Origin: JADGOV01 sp963814355
GTDB taxonomy: Bacteria > Actinomycetota > Actinomycetes > JADGOV01
Assembly (NCBI GenBank): GCA_963814355.1
Contig: CAWFCZ010000002.1
Coordinates: 62,001-126,000, forward strand
Reading direction: 5' to 3'
DNA length: 64,000 nt
Each line of letters begins with the position of its first letter. The first letter of the stretch is position 1. Shown one piece after another: positions 35,202 through 43,388 of this stretch. The translations under genes were made by a program, and so were the position numbers. The notes beneath the pieces were generated by a model, which made no database searches, was not told the origin of the DNA, and worked only from the letters and a program-made list of their open reading frames with translations.

Positions 35202-36007
35202 CGGCGCAGGTGCCGGGCGCTCGGGTGCGAGCCGGCGGTGACCAGCGCGGAGACCGCGGCCCGTGGATCCTTTCCGGTCACCAGCCCCTCCCCCACCAGG
35301 ACGGCGTCGGCGCCGTCGGCCGCGCAGGCCAGCAGGTCGTGCGGGCCGCGGATGCCGGATTCGGCGATCTTCACCGTGGCGGGGGGCAGCCGGGGGGCCA
35401 ACCGGCGGAAGACCGTACGGTCGACCTCGAGGGTCTTGAGGTTCCGAGCGTTGACGCCGACCACCCGTGCGCTCAGGGCGCAGGCCCGCTCCACCTCGGC
35501 CTCGTCGTGCACCTCGACGACCGCGGTCATGCCCAGCGACTCGACGCGCTCGTGCAGGCTGATCAGCGCCTCGTGTTCCAGGACGGCGGCGATGAGCAAC
35601 ACCGCGTCGGCGCCGTGCGCCCGGGCCTCCCACACCTGGTAGGAGGAGACCACGAAGTCCTTGCGGAGCACCGGGATCTGCACGGCCCTGCGTACCGCGT
35701 CGAGGTCGGACAGGCTGCCGGCGAATCGGCGCCGCTCGGTCAGCACGCTGATCATCGCCGCCCCGCCGGCGCCGTAGCACCGGGCCAGCCCGGCCGGATC
35801 GGGGATGGCGGCCAGCCGCCCGCGGGACGGGCTGGCCCGTTTGACCTCGGCGATGACGCTCACGCCCGGTTGCTGCAACACCTCGTACGCGTCGAGTGCG
35901 GCGGGCAGGCCGGCCGCCCGGTTCTTCAGATCGTCCAGCGGAACCGACGCCTTGCGCTCGACCAGGTCGGCGCGCACTCCGGCCAGAATGTCGTCCAGTA
36001 TGGTCAC
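35198..36007 (-). CDS. trpC: Indole-3-glycerol phosphate synthase
   Basis: 269 residues. VIAEVKRASPSRG carries the catalytic Glu and Lys, PVLRKDFVVSSYQV the second Lys, and VGVNARNLKTLEVD and KIAESGIRGPHDL the remaining conserved active-site blocks. Produces the substrate of TrpA. GTG 36007 has GAGG 9 bases upstream. First gene of the trpC-trpB-trpA coupled set; TAGCCT at 36089-36094 on the minus strand may be the -10 of this operon. I saw no Trp-rich leader peptide in the 185-bp gap upstream. Confidence 0.96.
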
Positions 36008-36192
36008 GCGCGGCTACCTCGCAACGCCGGTCTGGCAGCGGTCGGCACATCGGCGGTAGGGACAGACGCCAGGTGTGGCGCTCGTTACAGGCTAGCCGGA
36101 GGCGTCGACCGGCTCGACATGGCCCGATCCCCGGGGGATGCCGGCGTCGCCACCGACGCGGCGGCTCGGCCGGACGCCGCGTCTGCCCGGCG

Positions 36193-37629
36193 TCAGATCG
36201 ACGCCGGCCGGAAGACCCGCGGCAGCCGGACCGCGAACCGGGCGCCTCCCTCGGCGGCGGTACCCGCCTCGGCGCACCCTCCCATCCGGCCGGCCAACCC
36301 GGCGACCAGCGCCAGCCCGACGCCGGTGCCGACCCGGCGGGTACCGCGGTACCGGTCATGCAGTGCCGAACGTTCAAAGGCCACCAGCACGTCATCCTCG
36401 GTGAGTCCCGGGCCGCCGTCGCGGACCTCCAGGACGGCGTCCGCGGCCTCGGCCCGCACCGCGAAGACCAGCGGTCGTTCCGGCGGAGTCGCTCGAAGCG
36501 CGTTCTCGGCCAGGCCGTCGAGGATCTGCCGCAGCCGGGTCGGGTCCGCCTCGACGATCACCGCGTCCGACGGCAGTTCAACCCGCAGGGCGACACCCAC
36601 CTTGCCCGCCCGGGCCGACCAGACGCGCTCGGCATCCTGGAGCAGTTCCCCGAGGTCGACCGGCTCGAACTCCAGGGTGAAGTCGGTGGCCGAGAGCCGG
36701 GCCAGGTCCAGCAGGTCGGTGACCAGCCGCTCGAGGCGAGCCGACTCGGCGAGCATCGTCGCGCCGGTGGCCGACACGTCGGCGGGCGGAACCACTCCGT
36801 CGGCGAGCGCCTCGGCGAACCCCTTCACCGCGGTCAGCGGGGTCCGCAGTTCGTGGGACACCGACAGCAGGAATTCGCGCTGGCGGCCCTCGCTGGTGGC
36901 CAGGGCGCCGGCCAGGGTGTTCAGCGCCGCGGACAGCCCGGCGACCTCGGCCGGCCCACCCGGCGCCAACCGGACATCCCGCCGGCCGCCGGCCAGGTCG
37001 TTGGCCGCCGCGGCGGCCCGCCGTAACGGCCGGGCCAGTCGCCGGGAGAACAGGAAACCGGCAGCCGTGGCCCCGACCAGGCCGACCAGCAGCGCGGCCA
37101 CGATCCGACGGCGGGCATCGGCGGTCACCCCGCCGGCCACCCCGGCCGGTTCGACCAACACCACCGCGCCACCGGCGGCCACCGGCTGGCCGGCCGCCAG
37201 GAGTCGCTCACCGAAGAGGCCACCGAGCCGTCGCACGCCCCGGAAACCCGTGCCGTGCAGCAGCGCGGCACGGTCGGCCGCGGTCAACGGCCGGTCCGAG
37301 GCCCCGTGGGCCGCGCCGTCGGCGGTGAAGGTGACCAGGGAGATGCCCTGCTTGTTGAGCCGCAGTTTCGGCGCGACGAAGCGTTGTGGCAAGGCCAGTT
37401 CGGCGGGCGACCGGACCAGACCGGCGATGATCTGCGCCTGCCGGTCGAGGTTGTCCAGGGCTTGGCGCTCGGCGGCCCCGCGGATGAGCCGCACCGCGAC
37501 GACCCCGGTGAGCACCAGCGCGATGGCGACCACCGCGGCCATCGAGACCGCGGCCTGGGCGGCGAGCCCCCGGCGCCGCATCCGCCGTCGCCGAGGCGGC
37601 GCGGGGGGCTGTTCAGCGGGAAAGGTCAT
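36193..37629 (-). CDS. Two-component sensor histidine kinase (OmpR/PhoR-type)
   Basis: 478 residues. Short cytoplasmic N-terminus, membrane helix (about 27-48), extracytoplasmic sensor (50-170), second helix (175-195), HAMP (195-250), dimerisation domain with H259 in LSVSHELRTPLTAVKGF, and ATPase domain (LAENALRATPP N-box, VRDGGPGL G1, GTGVGLALVAGLA G2). The signal is unknown. The start at 37629 overlaps the end of the response regulator gene by 17 bp, so the pair is coupled. The pair sits inside the trp cluster between the Trp-associated membrane protein gene and trpC. Confidence 0.93.
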   Translation of the reverse strand: MTFPAEQPPAPPRRRRMRRRGLAAQAAVSMAAVVAIALVLTGVVAVRLIRGAAERQALDNLDRQAQIIAGLVRSPAELALPQRFVAPKLRLNKQGISLVTFTADGAAHGASDRPLTAADRAALLHGTGFRGVRRLGGLFGERLLAAGQPVAAGGAVVLVEPAGVAGGVTADARRRIVAALLVGLVGATAAGFLFSRRLARPLRRAAAAANDLAGGRRDVRLAPGGPAEVAGLSAALNTLAGALATSEGRQREFLLSVSHELRTPLTAVKGFAEALADGVVPPADVSATGATMLAESARLERLVTDLLDLARLSATDFTLEFEPVDLGELLQDAERVWSARAGKVGVALRVELPSDAVIVEADPTRLRQILDGLAENALRATPPERPLVFAVRAEAADAVLEVRDGGPGLTEDDVLVAFERSALHDRYRGTRRVGTGVGLALVAGLAGRMGGCAEAGTAAEGGARFAVRLPRVFRPASI

Positions 37630-38299
37630 CCACCGCGTACCCGACGCTGCGGACGGTACGGATCGGGCTGGCCGCCCCCAACTTCGCCCTGAGCTGCGCG
37701 ACGTGCACATCCACCGTTCGGGTGCCGGCCGCCGCGGCGTACCCCCAGACCTCACTGAGCAGCTGGTCCCGGGTGAACACGCGGCCCGGCCGGCGCATCA
37801 GCGCGGCCAGCAGGTCGAACTCGGTGGCGGTCAACGTCACCTCGGCGCCGGCCGCGGTGGCCGTCCGCCGGACCGGGTCGAGGGTGACCTCGCAGACGGT
37901 CAGCACCGGCTGGTCACCCGGGCCGTTGGCCCGGCGCAGGACGCTCTTGATCCTGGCCACCAACTCCCGCGGGGAGAACGGTTTGGTGAGGTAGTCGTCG
38001 CCACCGAGTTCGAGACCCAGGATCCGGTCCACCTCGTCGTCGCGGGCGGTGACGAACACCACCGGCGTCCAATCACCGTCGGCGCGCAGCGCCCGGCAGA
38101 CCTCGGTGCCGTCCAACGTGGGCAACCCGACGTCCAACACGATCGCCACCGGATGCAGGGCGCGGGCGGCGGCCAGACCGGCCCGGCCGTCGGTCTCGAC
38201 GTGCACGCCGAAGCCCTCCCGGGCCAGGTACATCTTCTGCAGGTCGGCGATCGCCGGCTCGTCCTCGACGACGAGCACCAACCCGCGCGCTCCGGCCAC
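37613..38299 (-). CDS. OmpR-family response regulator
   Basis: 228 residues. Receiver with acidic pocket VEDE, phospho-acceptor D56 (VLDVGLP), T in FVTAR and K in YLTKPFSP; C-terminal winged helix (about 130-225) with LTATEFDLLAALMRRPGRVFTRDQLL and TVDVHVAQLRAKLG. The GTG at 38299 is chosen because TACCAT lies exactly 6 bases upstream, suggesting a leaderless start; the longer open frame upstream is compositional. Target genes are unknown; autoregulation of the pair is likely. Confidence 0.93.
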   Translation of the reverse strand: MAGARGLVLVVEDEPAIADLQKMYLAREGFGVHVETDGRAGLAAARALHPVAIVLDVGLPTLDGTEVCRALRADGDWTPVVFVTARDDEVDRILGLELGGDDYLTKPFSPRELVARIKSVLRRANGPGDQPVLTVCEVTLDPVRRTATAAGAEVTLTATEFDLLAALMRRPGRVFTRDQLLSEVWGYAAAAGTRTVDVHVAQLRAKLGAASPIRTVRSVGYAVDDLSR

Positions 38300-38305
38300 T
38301 CGATC

Positions 38306-38311
38306 ATGGTA
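38306..38311 (-). promoter_or_regulatory. Candidate -10 box of the OmpR-family regulator (TACCAT), leaderless
   Basis: TACCAT ends 6 bases before the GTG at 38299. It gives the two-component pair a promoter separate from the upstream trp genes. Confidence 0.5.
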
Positions 38312-38390
38312 CGCGGGAGCGGCCGACCACGGCGCCCGGTTAGGTCCGCGCGGTCCCGGCCCCGGCACACCAGTCGGCGGCCACGAAAGG

Positions 38391-39002
38391 TCAGCCGACG
38401 GTGGGGTCCTCGCCGCGATCCAGCGCGCTCCACGGGTCGGCGGCCTGGGCCGGCCGGGCGGCGGGGGCGTCGTACCGGGCACCGAGGCTCGGCCAACGCC
38501 GGCCCTTGGCGACCGCCAGTCCCCCGGCGAGCGCCACCGCCGTCCCGCCGGCCAGGTAGCAGTACGGCCAGACGGTACGGCCACTCACCGCTACCGCCGC
38601 CCCGGTGCCGGGCTGCGCGGACACTGGGGCGGATCGTCGGACGCCATCGGGCGAGGCGAGCCCGAAGGCCGACAGCGCGGCGATCCCGGCGACGAGCAGC
38701 ACCGCACCACCGGCCCTGCGCCACCAGCCGCGCAGCGCAACCAACGCCGCGACCCCGGCCAGGGCGACCAGCGCGAGCGCCCGGACCAGGCCGCCGAGCT
38801 GGCCGCCGGTCACGGCCAGCCGCCGGACCGGCAGCGGTGGCTGGGTGATGACCACCGATGCCCAGCTCCGCCCGGCGGCGAAGAGCATCGTCAGGCCGCC
38901 CGCGGCGGTGAGCAGGCAGGCGACGGTCAGTTCCCGGCGACGTCGAGGGGCCGGGGCGCCGCCCATCGGGACCGCGCTGATGGGACTACCGCCCGCGCGC
39001 AC
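38391..39002 (-). CDS. Trp biosynthesis-associated membrane protein
   Basis: 203 residues. Four hydrophobic segments with an extracytoplasmic loop AAGRSWASVVITQPPLPVRRLAVTG between the first two; this loop and its location between trpE and trpC match the actinobacterial Trp-operon membrane protein family (TIGR02234). Function is unknown; a role in Trp precursor handling or export is only inference. GTG 39002 has AGGGG 7 bases upstream; ATG 38966 is the alternative. The open frame further upstream is translated palindrome copy 5 and is excluded. Confidence 0.8.
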   Translation of the reverse strand: MRAGGSPISAVPMGGAPAPRRRRELTVACLLTAAGGLTMLFAAGRSWASVVITQPPLPVRRLAVTGGQLGGLVRALALVALAGVAALVALRGWWRRAGGAVLLVAGIAALSAFGLASPDGVRRSAPVSAQPGTGAAVAVSGRTVWPYCYLAGGTAVALAGGLAVAKGRRWPSLGARYDAPAARPAQAADPWSALDRGEDPTVG

Positions 39003-39042
39003 GACGGACCCCTGGCGGGAGCGGCCCGCGCGGTCGGTTCGG

Positions 39043-39096
39043 GTGATCCAGGGCTCGCCAGCCACCACCGGCTGTGGTCAGCGGGCCCTGGATCAT
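39043..39096 (+). repeat. 54-bp palindromic element, copy 5
   Basis: Begins GTGATCCAGGGCTCGC and ends GCGGGCCCTGGATCAT; ten of the eleven outermost positions pair, with a G-T combination at the very ends. The interior GCCACCACCGGCTGTGG also partly pairs. Located in the 126-bp gap between trpE and the Trp-associated membrane gene, both minus strand. The right flank CGAAAGAGGGGGCG again shows the purine-rich GAGGGG seen after copies 1-3. Confidence 0.85.
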
Positions 39097-39128
39097 CGAA
39101 AGAGGGGGCGTACCCGCGTCCCCAGCGG

Positions 39129-40841
39129 TCATGGCTCGCTCCGGCTCGTCTCGGCTGCGCCCTGCCTGTCCCGCTGCGGGCCGTCGCCCGGCAAGCCGGC
39201 CGCCGGGCCGGCCGTCGCCTCGGCCGTGCCGTTGGCCGCGTCCCCGGCCGGCGGCCCGGCTCCGTCCCCGGCCGGCGGCCCGGCTCCGTCCCCGGCCGGC
39301 AGCCTGGCTCCGTCCCCGGCCGACGACCCGGCGCCGCGCCCGGCCATCGCCTCCGCCGTGGCGATCGCCCGCAGCACCGCGGCCGCCTTGGTGCGGCTCT
39401 CCGCGTCCTCGGTGTCCGGATCGGAGTCGGCCACGATGCCGGCCCCGGCCTGGACGTACGCCACCCCGTCGCGGACCAGCGCGGTACGGATCGCGATCGC
39501 GGTGTCCAGGTCACCGCCGAAGTCGAGGTAACCCACCGCCCCGCCGTAGAGCCCGCGCCGGGCCGGCTCCAAGGACTCGATGATCTCCATGGCCCGCGGC
39601 TTGGGCGCCCCGGACAGCGTCCCGGCCGGGAAGCAGGCGGCCAGTACGTCGAACGGTGACAGCTCCGGTCGCACGTCGCCGACCACGGTGGACACCAGGT
39701 GCATGACGTGGCTGAACCGCTCGACGGCGAGGAAGTCGAGTACGTCGACGCTGCCCGGCGCGCACACCCGGCCGAGGTCGTTGCGGGCCAGGTCGACCAG
39801 CATGACGTGCTCGGAGCGCTCCTTGGGGTCGGCCAGCAGCTCGGCAGCCAGCTCCGCGTCCCGCGACGGTGTCTCCCCGCGCGGCCGGGTGCCGGCGATC
39901 GGGCGCATCAAGGCCCGGCCGTCGGTGACCCGGACCAGCGCCTCCGGCGAGGAGCCGACGATGTCCAGACCGTCGAGGCGCAGCAGGTACATGTACGGGC
40001 TGGGGTTGCTGGCCCGCAGCACCCGGTAGATGTCCAGCGGATCGGCGGAGGTGGCCATCTCGAAGCGCTGGGACAGCACGACCTGGAAGGCGTCCCCGGC
40101 CCGGATGTGTTCCTTGATCACCTCCACACCGGCGAGAAAGTCCGGCCGATGCGTCCGGGCGCGGTACGCCGGCGGCCCGGCGGCGGCAAGGGTGGCGACC
40201 GTGGAGGCGGCCGGGGCGGCCAGCGCGGCGGCCATCGCGTCCAGGCGGGCCAGGCAGGCCTCGTACGCCTCACCGGCCAGCGCGTTGGCGATCAGCAGCA
40301 CCGACCCGTCGTAGTGGTCGAGCACGGCAAGGTCGGTGGTCAGCAACATGGCGAGCTCGGGCAGCTTCAACTCGTCCGGCGCGAGGTCCGGGAGCCGCTC
40401 CAACCGCCGCACGATGTCGTAGCCGAGGTAGCCGACCAGTCCGCCGGTCAGCGGCGGCAGGCCGGGCTGCCGCGGCGAGCGCAGGGCTGCGGCGACCTCA
40501 CGGAGCGCGGCCAGCGGGTCGGATCCGACGACGTCCGGCACCGCGGCGGGGGGCTGCCCGGACCAGGTCGCCGCTCCGCCGTACTCGGTGAGGGTGGCCA
40601 CCGAGCGGACGCCGACAAAGGAGTACCGGGACCAGGCGCGGCCCACTTCGGCCGACTCCAGCAGAAACGTGCCCGGCCGTCCGGCGGCCAGCTTGCGGTA
40701 GAGCCCGACCGGGGTCTCACCGTCGGCCAGCAGGCGGCGCAGCACCGGCCGCACCGGGGTGTTGCCGGCCGAGGCGGCAAAGGTTGCCGCGTCGGGCACG
40801 GTGGCGCCGGTGAGCGGGATCGCGGACGGACCTGTGCTCAC
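39129..40841 (-). CDS. trpE: Anthranilate synthase component I
   Basis: 570 residues. Converts chorismate and ammonia (from a glutaminase partner not in this window) to anthranilate. The tryptophan-feedback motif LLES is near residue 60 (FLLESAEVGRAWSRYSFVG); catalytic blocks include PIAGTRPRGETPSRDAELA, DLARNDLGRVC, GTLSGAPKPRAMEII and YVQAGAGIVADSDP. After the domain there is a 70-residue Gly/Ala/Pro/Asp tail with four 8-residue repeats. GTG 40841 overlaps the hisI stop as GTGA. Confidence 0.96.
   Translation of the reverse strand: MSTGPSAIPLTGATVPDAATFAASAGNTPVRPVLRRLLADGETPVGLYRKLAAGRPGTFLLESAEVGRAWSRYSFVGVRSVATLTEYGGAATWSGQPPAAVPDVVGSDPLAALREVAAALRSPRQPGLPPLTGGLVGYLGYDIVRRLERLPDLAPDELKLPELAMLLTTDLAVLDHYDGSVLLIANALAGEAYEACLARLDAMAAALAAPAASTVATLAAAGPPAYRARTHRPDFLAGVEVIKEHIRAGDAFQVVLSQRFEMATSADPLDIYRVLRASNPSPYMYLLRLDGLDIVGSSPEALVRVTDGRALMRPIAGTRPRGETPSRDAELAAELLADPKERSEHVMLVDLARNDLGRVCAPGSVDVLDFLAVERFSHVMHLVSTVVGDVRPELSPFDVLAACFPAGTLSGAPKPRAMEIIESLEPARRGLYGGAVGYLDFGGDLDTAIAIRTALVRDGVAYVQAGAGIVADSDPDTEDAESRTKAAAVLRAIATAEAMAGRGAGSSAGDGARLPAGDGAGPPAGDGAGPPAGDAANGTAEATAGPAAGLPGDGPQRDRQGAAETSRSEP
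39241..39336. repeat. 24-bp tandem repeat (four units) in the 3' end of trpE
   Basis: Units related to TCCCCGGCCGGCGGCCCGGC plus TCCG start at 39241, 39265, 39289 and 39313; the first two are identical and the other two diverge. In frame with trpE they encode a repeated GDGAGPPA-type octapeptide in the disordered tail. Confidence 0.85.
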
Positions 40842-41248
40842 GCCGGCGAGGCTCCCGTGTCGGTGCCTGTCGCCCCGGTCAGTAGATCGGCGTCGAAACA
40901 GGTCCGGTCCCCGGTGTGGCACGCCCCGCCCACCTGGTCCACCCGCACCAGGACGGTGTCCCCGTCGCAGTCCAGGGCGACCGAACGGACCTGCTGGACG
41001 TGCCCGGAGGTCTCCCCCTTGACCCAGTACTCGCCGCGGCTGCGGCTCCAGTAGGTCGCCCGCCCGGTGGACAGCGTGCGGTACAGCGCCTCGTCGTCCA
41101 TCCAGGCGAGCATCAGCACCTCACCGGTGTCGTGCTGCTGGGCGATCGCCGGCACCAAGCCGTCGGCGGTGCGCTTGAGCCGTCGGGCGATTGCCGGGTC
41201 GAGCCCCGATCCGGGCGCGCGGGAAGGCTGCTTCGGGCTCGGCGGCAT
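40838..41248 (-). CDS. hisI: Phosphoribosyl-AMP cyclohydrolase
   Basis: 136 residues, stand-alone HisI without the HisE domain. Third step of histidine synthesis. Conserved LMLAWMDDEALYRTLSTGRATYWSRSR, WVKGETSGH, the metal site DCDGDTVLVRVDQ and zinc cysteines in GACHTGDRTCF are all present. ATG 41248 (MPPSPKQ) is preceded at 6 bases by GACAAT, a plausible -10 for a leaderless message. First gene of a hisI-trpE coupled unit. Confidence 0.95.
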   Translation of the reverse strand: MPPSPKQPSRAPGSGLDPAIARRLKRTADGLVPAIAQQHDTGEVLMLAWMDDEALYRTLSTGRATYWSRSRGEYWVKGETSGHVQQVRSVALDCDGDTVLVRVDQVGGACHTGDRTCFDADLLTGATGTDTGASPA

Positions 41249-41254
41249 GACGCC

Positions 41255-41260
41255 ATTGTC
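41255..41260 (-). promoter_or_regulatory. Candidate -10 box of hisI-trpE (GACAAT)
   Basis: GACAAT keeps the critical second A and sixth T of the -10 hexamer and ends 6 bases before the hisI ATG. It lies in the 72-bp divergent gap shared with the 41321 gene. Confidence 0.35.
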
Positions 41261-41308
41261 CGTCACCCGCTCGGCGGGCGCGCAGGGCCGCGGCCCGGCC
41301 GGTGGGGA

Positions 41309-41314
41309 TAGCGT
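41309..41314 (+). promoter_or_regulatory. Candidate -10 box of the 41321 gene (TAGCGT), leaderless
   Basis: TAGCGT ends 6 bases before the ATG at 41321 and no ribosome-binding site intervenes. Confidence 0.5.
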
Positions 41315-41320
41315 CGCGGC

Positions 41321-42130
41321 ATGAGCGGAACCTTGGCCGCCGGCCGCATGCCGGCCGCCCTGCTGGATCACCTGCTCGATCATGCGGCGCTCTTTCCGCC
41401 GGCGGAGCTGCCCATGGCCGACGCGCTGCGGGTCGACCGGGTGGCGCGTACCGGCCCGTACGCCGCCCTGGTCGGGGTCTTCGTCTGCCCGTCGTCCCGA
41501 CTGGAGGAACTCACCGTCGAGTTGGCGGCGCAGCGCGGCTCCGACGAGGTCGGGCAGCTGCCGATCGCGGTGGTGGTCGACGCGGCCGGCGTGCCGCGGC
41601 CCAGCGACGCCCACGTGGACCTTCGGCTACTGGAATTGCGCATGCCGGCCGAGGAGGCCCTAGCGGCCCTGACCGACGCCCCGCCCGGACTGCCCGCCTA
41701 CATCGAGGTGCCACTGGATTCCCTGGACAGCGAGCTGGACGTGCTGGCGGCGGCCCGGGCCGGTGGCGCTCCGGTCGGCGGCAAGGTGCGCTGCGGTGGG
41801 CGCCGGGTGCCCTCCGACGACGAACTGGCCACGGTGATCGTGGGCTGCGCCGAGCGCCACCTGCCGCTCAAGGCCACCCAGGGCCTGCACAGCGCGGTCC
41901 GTACCGATGACTCGCACGGCTTCCTCAACCTGCTGCTCGCCTGCGCCGCCGCGCTGCGGGCCGGCGACGTGGGGGCCGCGCTCGCCGAACGCTCCGCCGC
42001 GTCGCTGCTAGCCGCCCTGCCGGATGCGGATGTGGCCCGCGTGGTCCGCTCCGACCTGCTGGTCAGCTACGGCACCTGCAGCCTGGACGAGCCGATCTCC
42101 GAGCTACAGGCGCTCGGCGTCCTGCGGTGA
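41321..42130 (+). CDS. Conserved protein of unknown function, coupled to fahA
   Basis: 269 residues, soluble, no recognised catalytic motif. It begins PAALLDHLLDHAALFPPAELPMADAL; later IEVPLDSL, GGKVRCGG, LPLKATQGLHS and GFLNLLLACAAALRAG could form a barrel-like core, since short beta segments alternate with helices. The C-terminal part LVSYGTCSLDEPISELQALGVL is helical. The stop overlaps the fahA start (GTGA), so it is very probably made with FahA and may act in the same catabolic route. Start ATG 41321 fits a TAGCGT leaderless promoter. I do not assign a function. Confidence 0.85.
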   Translation: MSGTLAAGRMPAALLDHLLDHAALFPPAELPMADALRVDRVARTGPYAALVGVFVCPSSRLEELTVELAAQRGSDEVGQLPIAVVVDAAGVPRPSDAHVDLRLLELRMPAEEALAALTDAPPGLPAYIEVPLDSLDSELDVLAAARAGGAPVGGKVRCGGRRVPSDDELATVIVGCAERHLPLKATQGLHSAVRTDDSHGFLNLLLACAAALRAGDVGAALAERSAASLLAALPDADVARVVRSDLLVSYGTCSLDEPISELQALGVLR

Positions 42131-43356
42131 GCGCGTGGGTGGCGGTCCCGCCCGGTTCCGACTTCCCGATCGACAATTTGCCGTACGGGACGTTCAGTCC
42201 GGTCGGTCAGCCTGGGGATCCGGGGCCAGCGGACCGGCCCCGATTGGGCGTAGCGATCGGCGAGTACGTGCTGGACGTCACCGGCCTCGGAGCGGCCGGG
42301 CTGCTGCCGTCGGCGGCGGCACGGGCGAGCACCGGCCTGGACGACCTGCTGGCCGCCGGTCGGCCGGCGTGGTCGGCGCTGCGCGCGCGACTCGGCGAGC
42401 TGCTGAGCGACACCTCCGCCCGCGGCCGGGTCGAGCCGCTGCTGCGGCCTCGGGACACGGTGCGGCTGCGGCTGCCCTTCACGGTCGGTGATTACGTCGA
42501 CTTCTACTCCTCGCTGGAGCACGCCACCAACCTCGGCCGGCTGTTCCGCCCGGGCGACGAGCCGCTGCTGCCGAACTGGCGGCACCTGCCGGTCGGCTAC
42601 CACGGCCGCGCCGGCACGGTCGTGGTCTCCGGTACACCGGTGCGCCGGCCGCGCGGCCAACGCAAGGCACCGGACGCGCCCGAGTCGGTGTTCGGCCCCA
42701 GCACGCGCTTGGACCTCGAAGCCGAGGTCGGCTTCGTGATCGGCACCCCGAGCCGCCTCGGCGAGCCGGTTGCCGCGCGGGACGCCGCGGAGCACGTCTT
42801 CGGCCTGGTCCTGGTCAACGACTGGAGCGCCCGGGATGTGCAGGCCTGGGAGTACCAGCCGCTGGGTCCGTTCCTCGGCAAGTCCTTCGCCACCACGATT
42901 TCGCCCTGGGTGGTGCCGCTGGAGGCGCTCGCCGGCGCCCGCGTCCCGGCCCCGCCGCAGACGCCGGCGCCGCTGCCCTACCTGCGGTACTCCGGATCGT
43001 GGGGCTTCGACCTCACCCTCGAGGTCACCGTCAACGACACCGTGATCAGCACGCCGCCGTACGCCGGCATGTACTGGACGATCCCGCAGCAGCTGGCGCA
43101 CGCCACGGCGAACGGGGCGGCGTTGCGCACCGGTGACCTGTTCGCCTCCGGCACCGTCTCCGGCCCGGCCCCGTCGCAGCGCGGCAGTTTGATCGAGCTG
43201 ACCTGGGGCGGAACCGAGCCCCTGGCGCTGGCCGGTGGTGGGACCCGGACCTTCCTGGAAGACGGCGACCTGGTGGTCCTGCGGGCCCGAACTGGGCGCG
43301 GCCCGGGACTGGGTTTCGGCGAGTGCGCTGGGGAAGTTACGCCGTCCGGCCCTTAG
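42127..43356 (+). CDS. fahA: Fumarylacetoacetase
   Basis: 409 residues. Last step of tyrosine/homogentisate breakdown, hydrolysing fumarylacetoacetate to fumarate and acetoacetate. N-terminal SH3-like domain (1-120), then the FAH fold with VGDYVDFYSSLEHATNLGRLFRP (metal Asp and catalytic His), LPVGYHGRAGTVVVSGTP, LDLEAEVGFVIG, LVNDWSARDVQAWEYQPLGPFLGKSF and SPWVVPLEAL. Length and motifs fit genuine FAH rather than the shorter FAH-like hydrolases. GTG start overlaps the previous stop. No homogentisate dioxygenase gene is in the window. Confidence 0.93.
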   Translation: MSAWVAVPPGSDFPIDNLPYGTFSPVGQPGDPGPADRPRLGVAIGEYVLDVTGLGAAGLLPSAAARASTGLDDLLAAGRPAWSALRARLGELLSDTSARGRVEPLLRPRDTVRLRLPFTVGDYVDFYSSLEHATNLGRLFRPGDEPLLPNWRHLPVGYHGRAGTVVVSGTPVRRPRGQRKAPDAPESVFGPSTRLDLEAEVGFVIGTPSRLGEPVAARDAAEHVFGLVLVNDWSARDVQAWEYQPLGPFLGKSFATTISPWVVPLEALAGARVPAPPQTPAPLPYLRYSGSWGFDLTLEVTVNDTVISTPPYAGMYWTIPQQLAHATANGAALRTGDLFASGTVSGPAPSQRGSLIELTWGGTEPLALAGGGTRTFLEDGDLVVLRARTGRGPGLGFGECAGEVTPSGP

Positions 43357-43388
43357 CTTCACCCTGGGTTATGCCGAACCATTGAAGA

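Noticed and set aside
36008..36192. Trp leader peptide and attenuator before trpC
   Set aside because: No tandem TGG codons behind a start codon and no competing hairpins were found.
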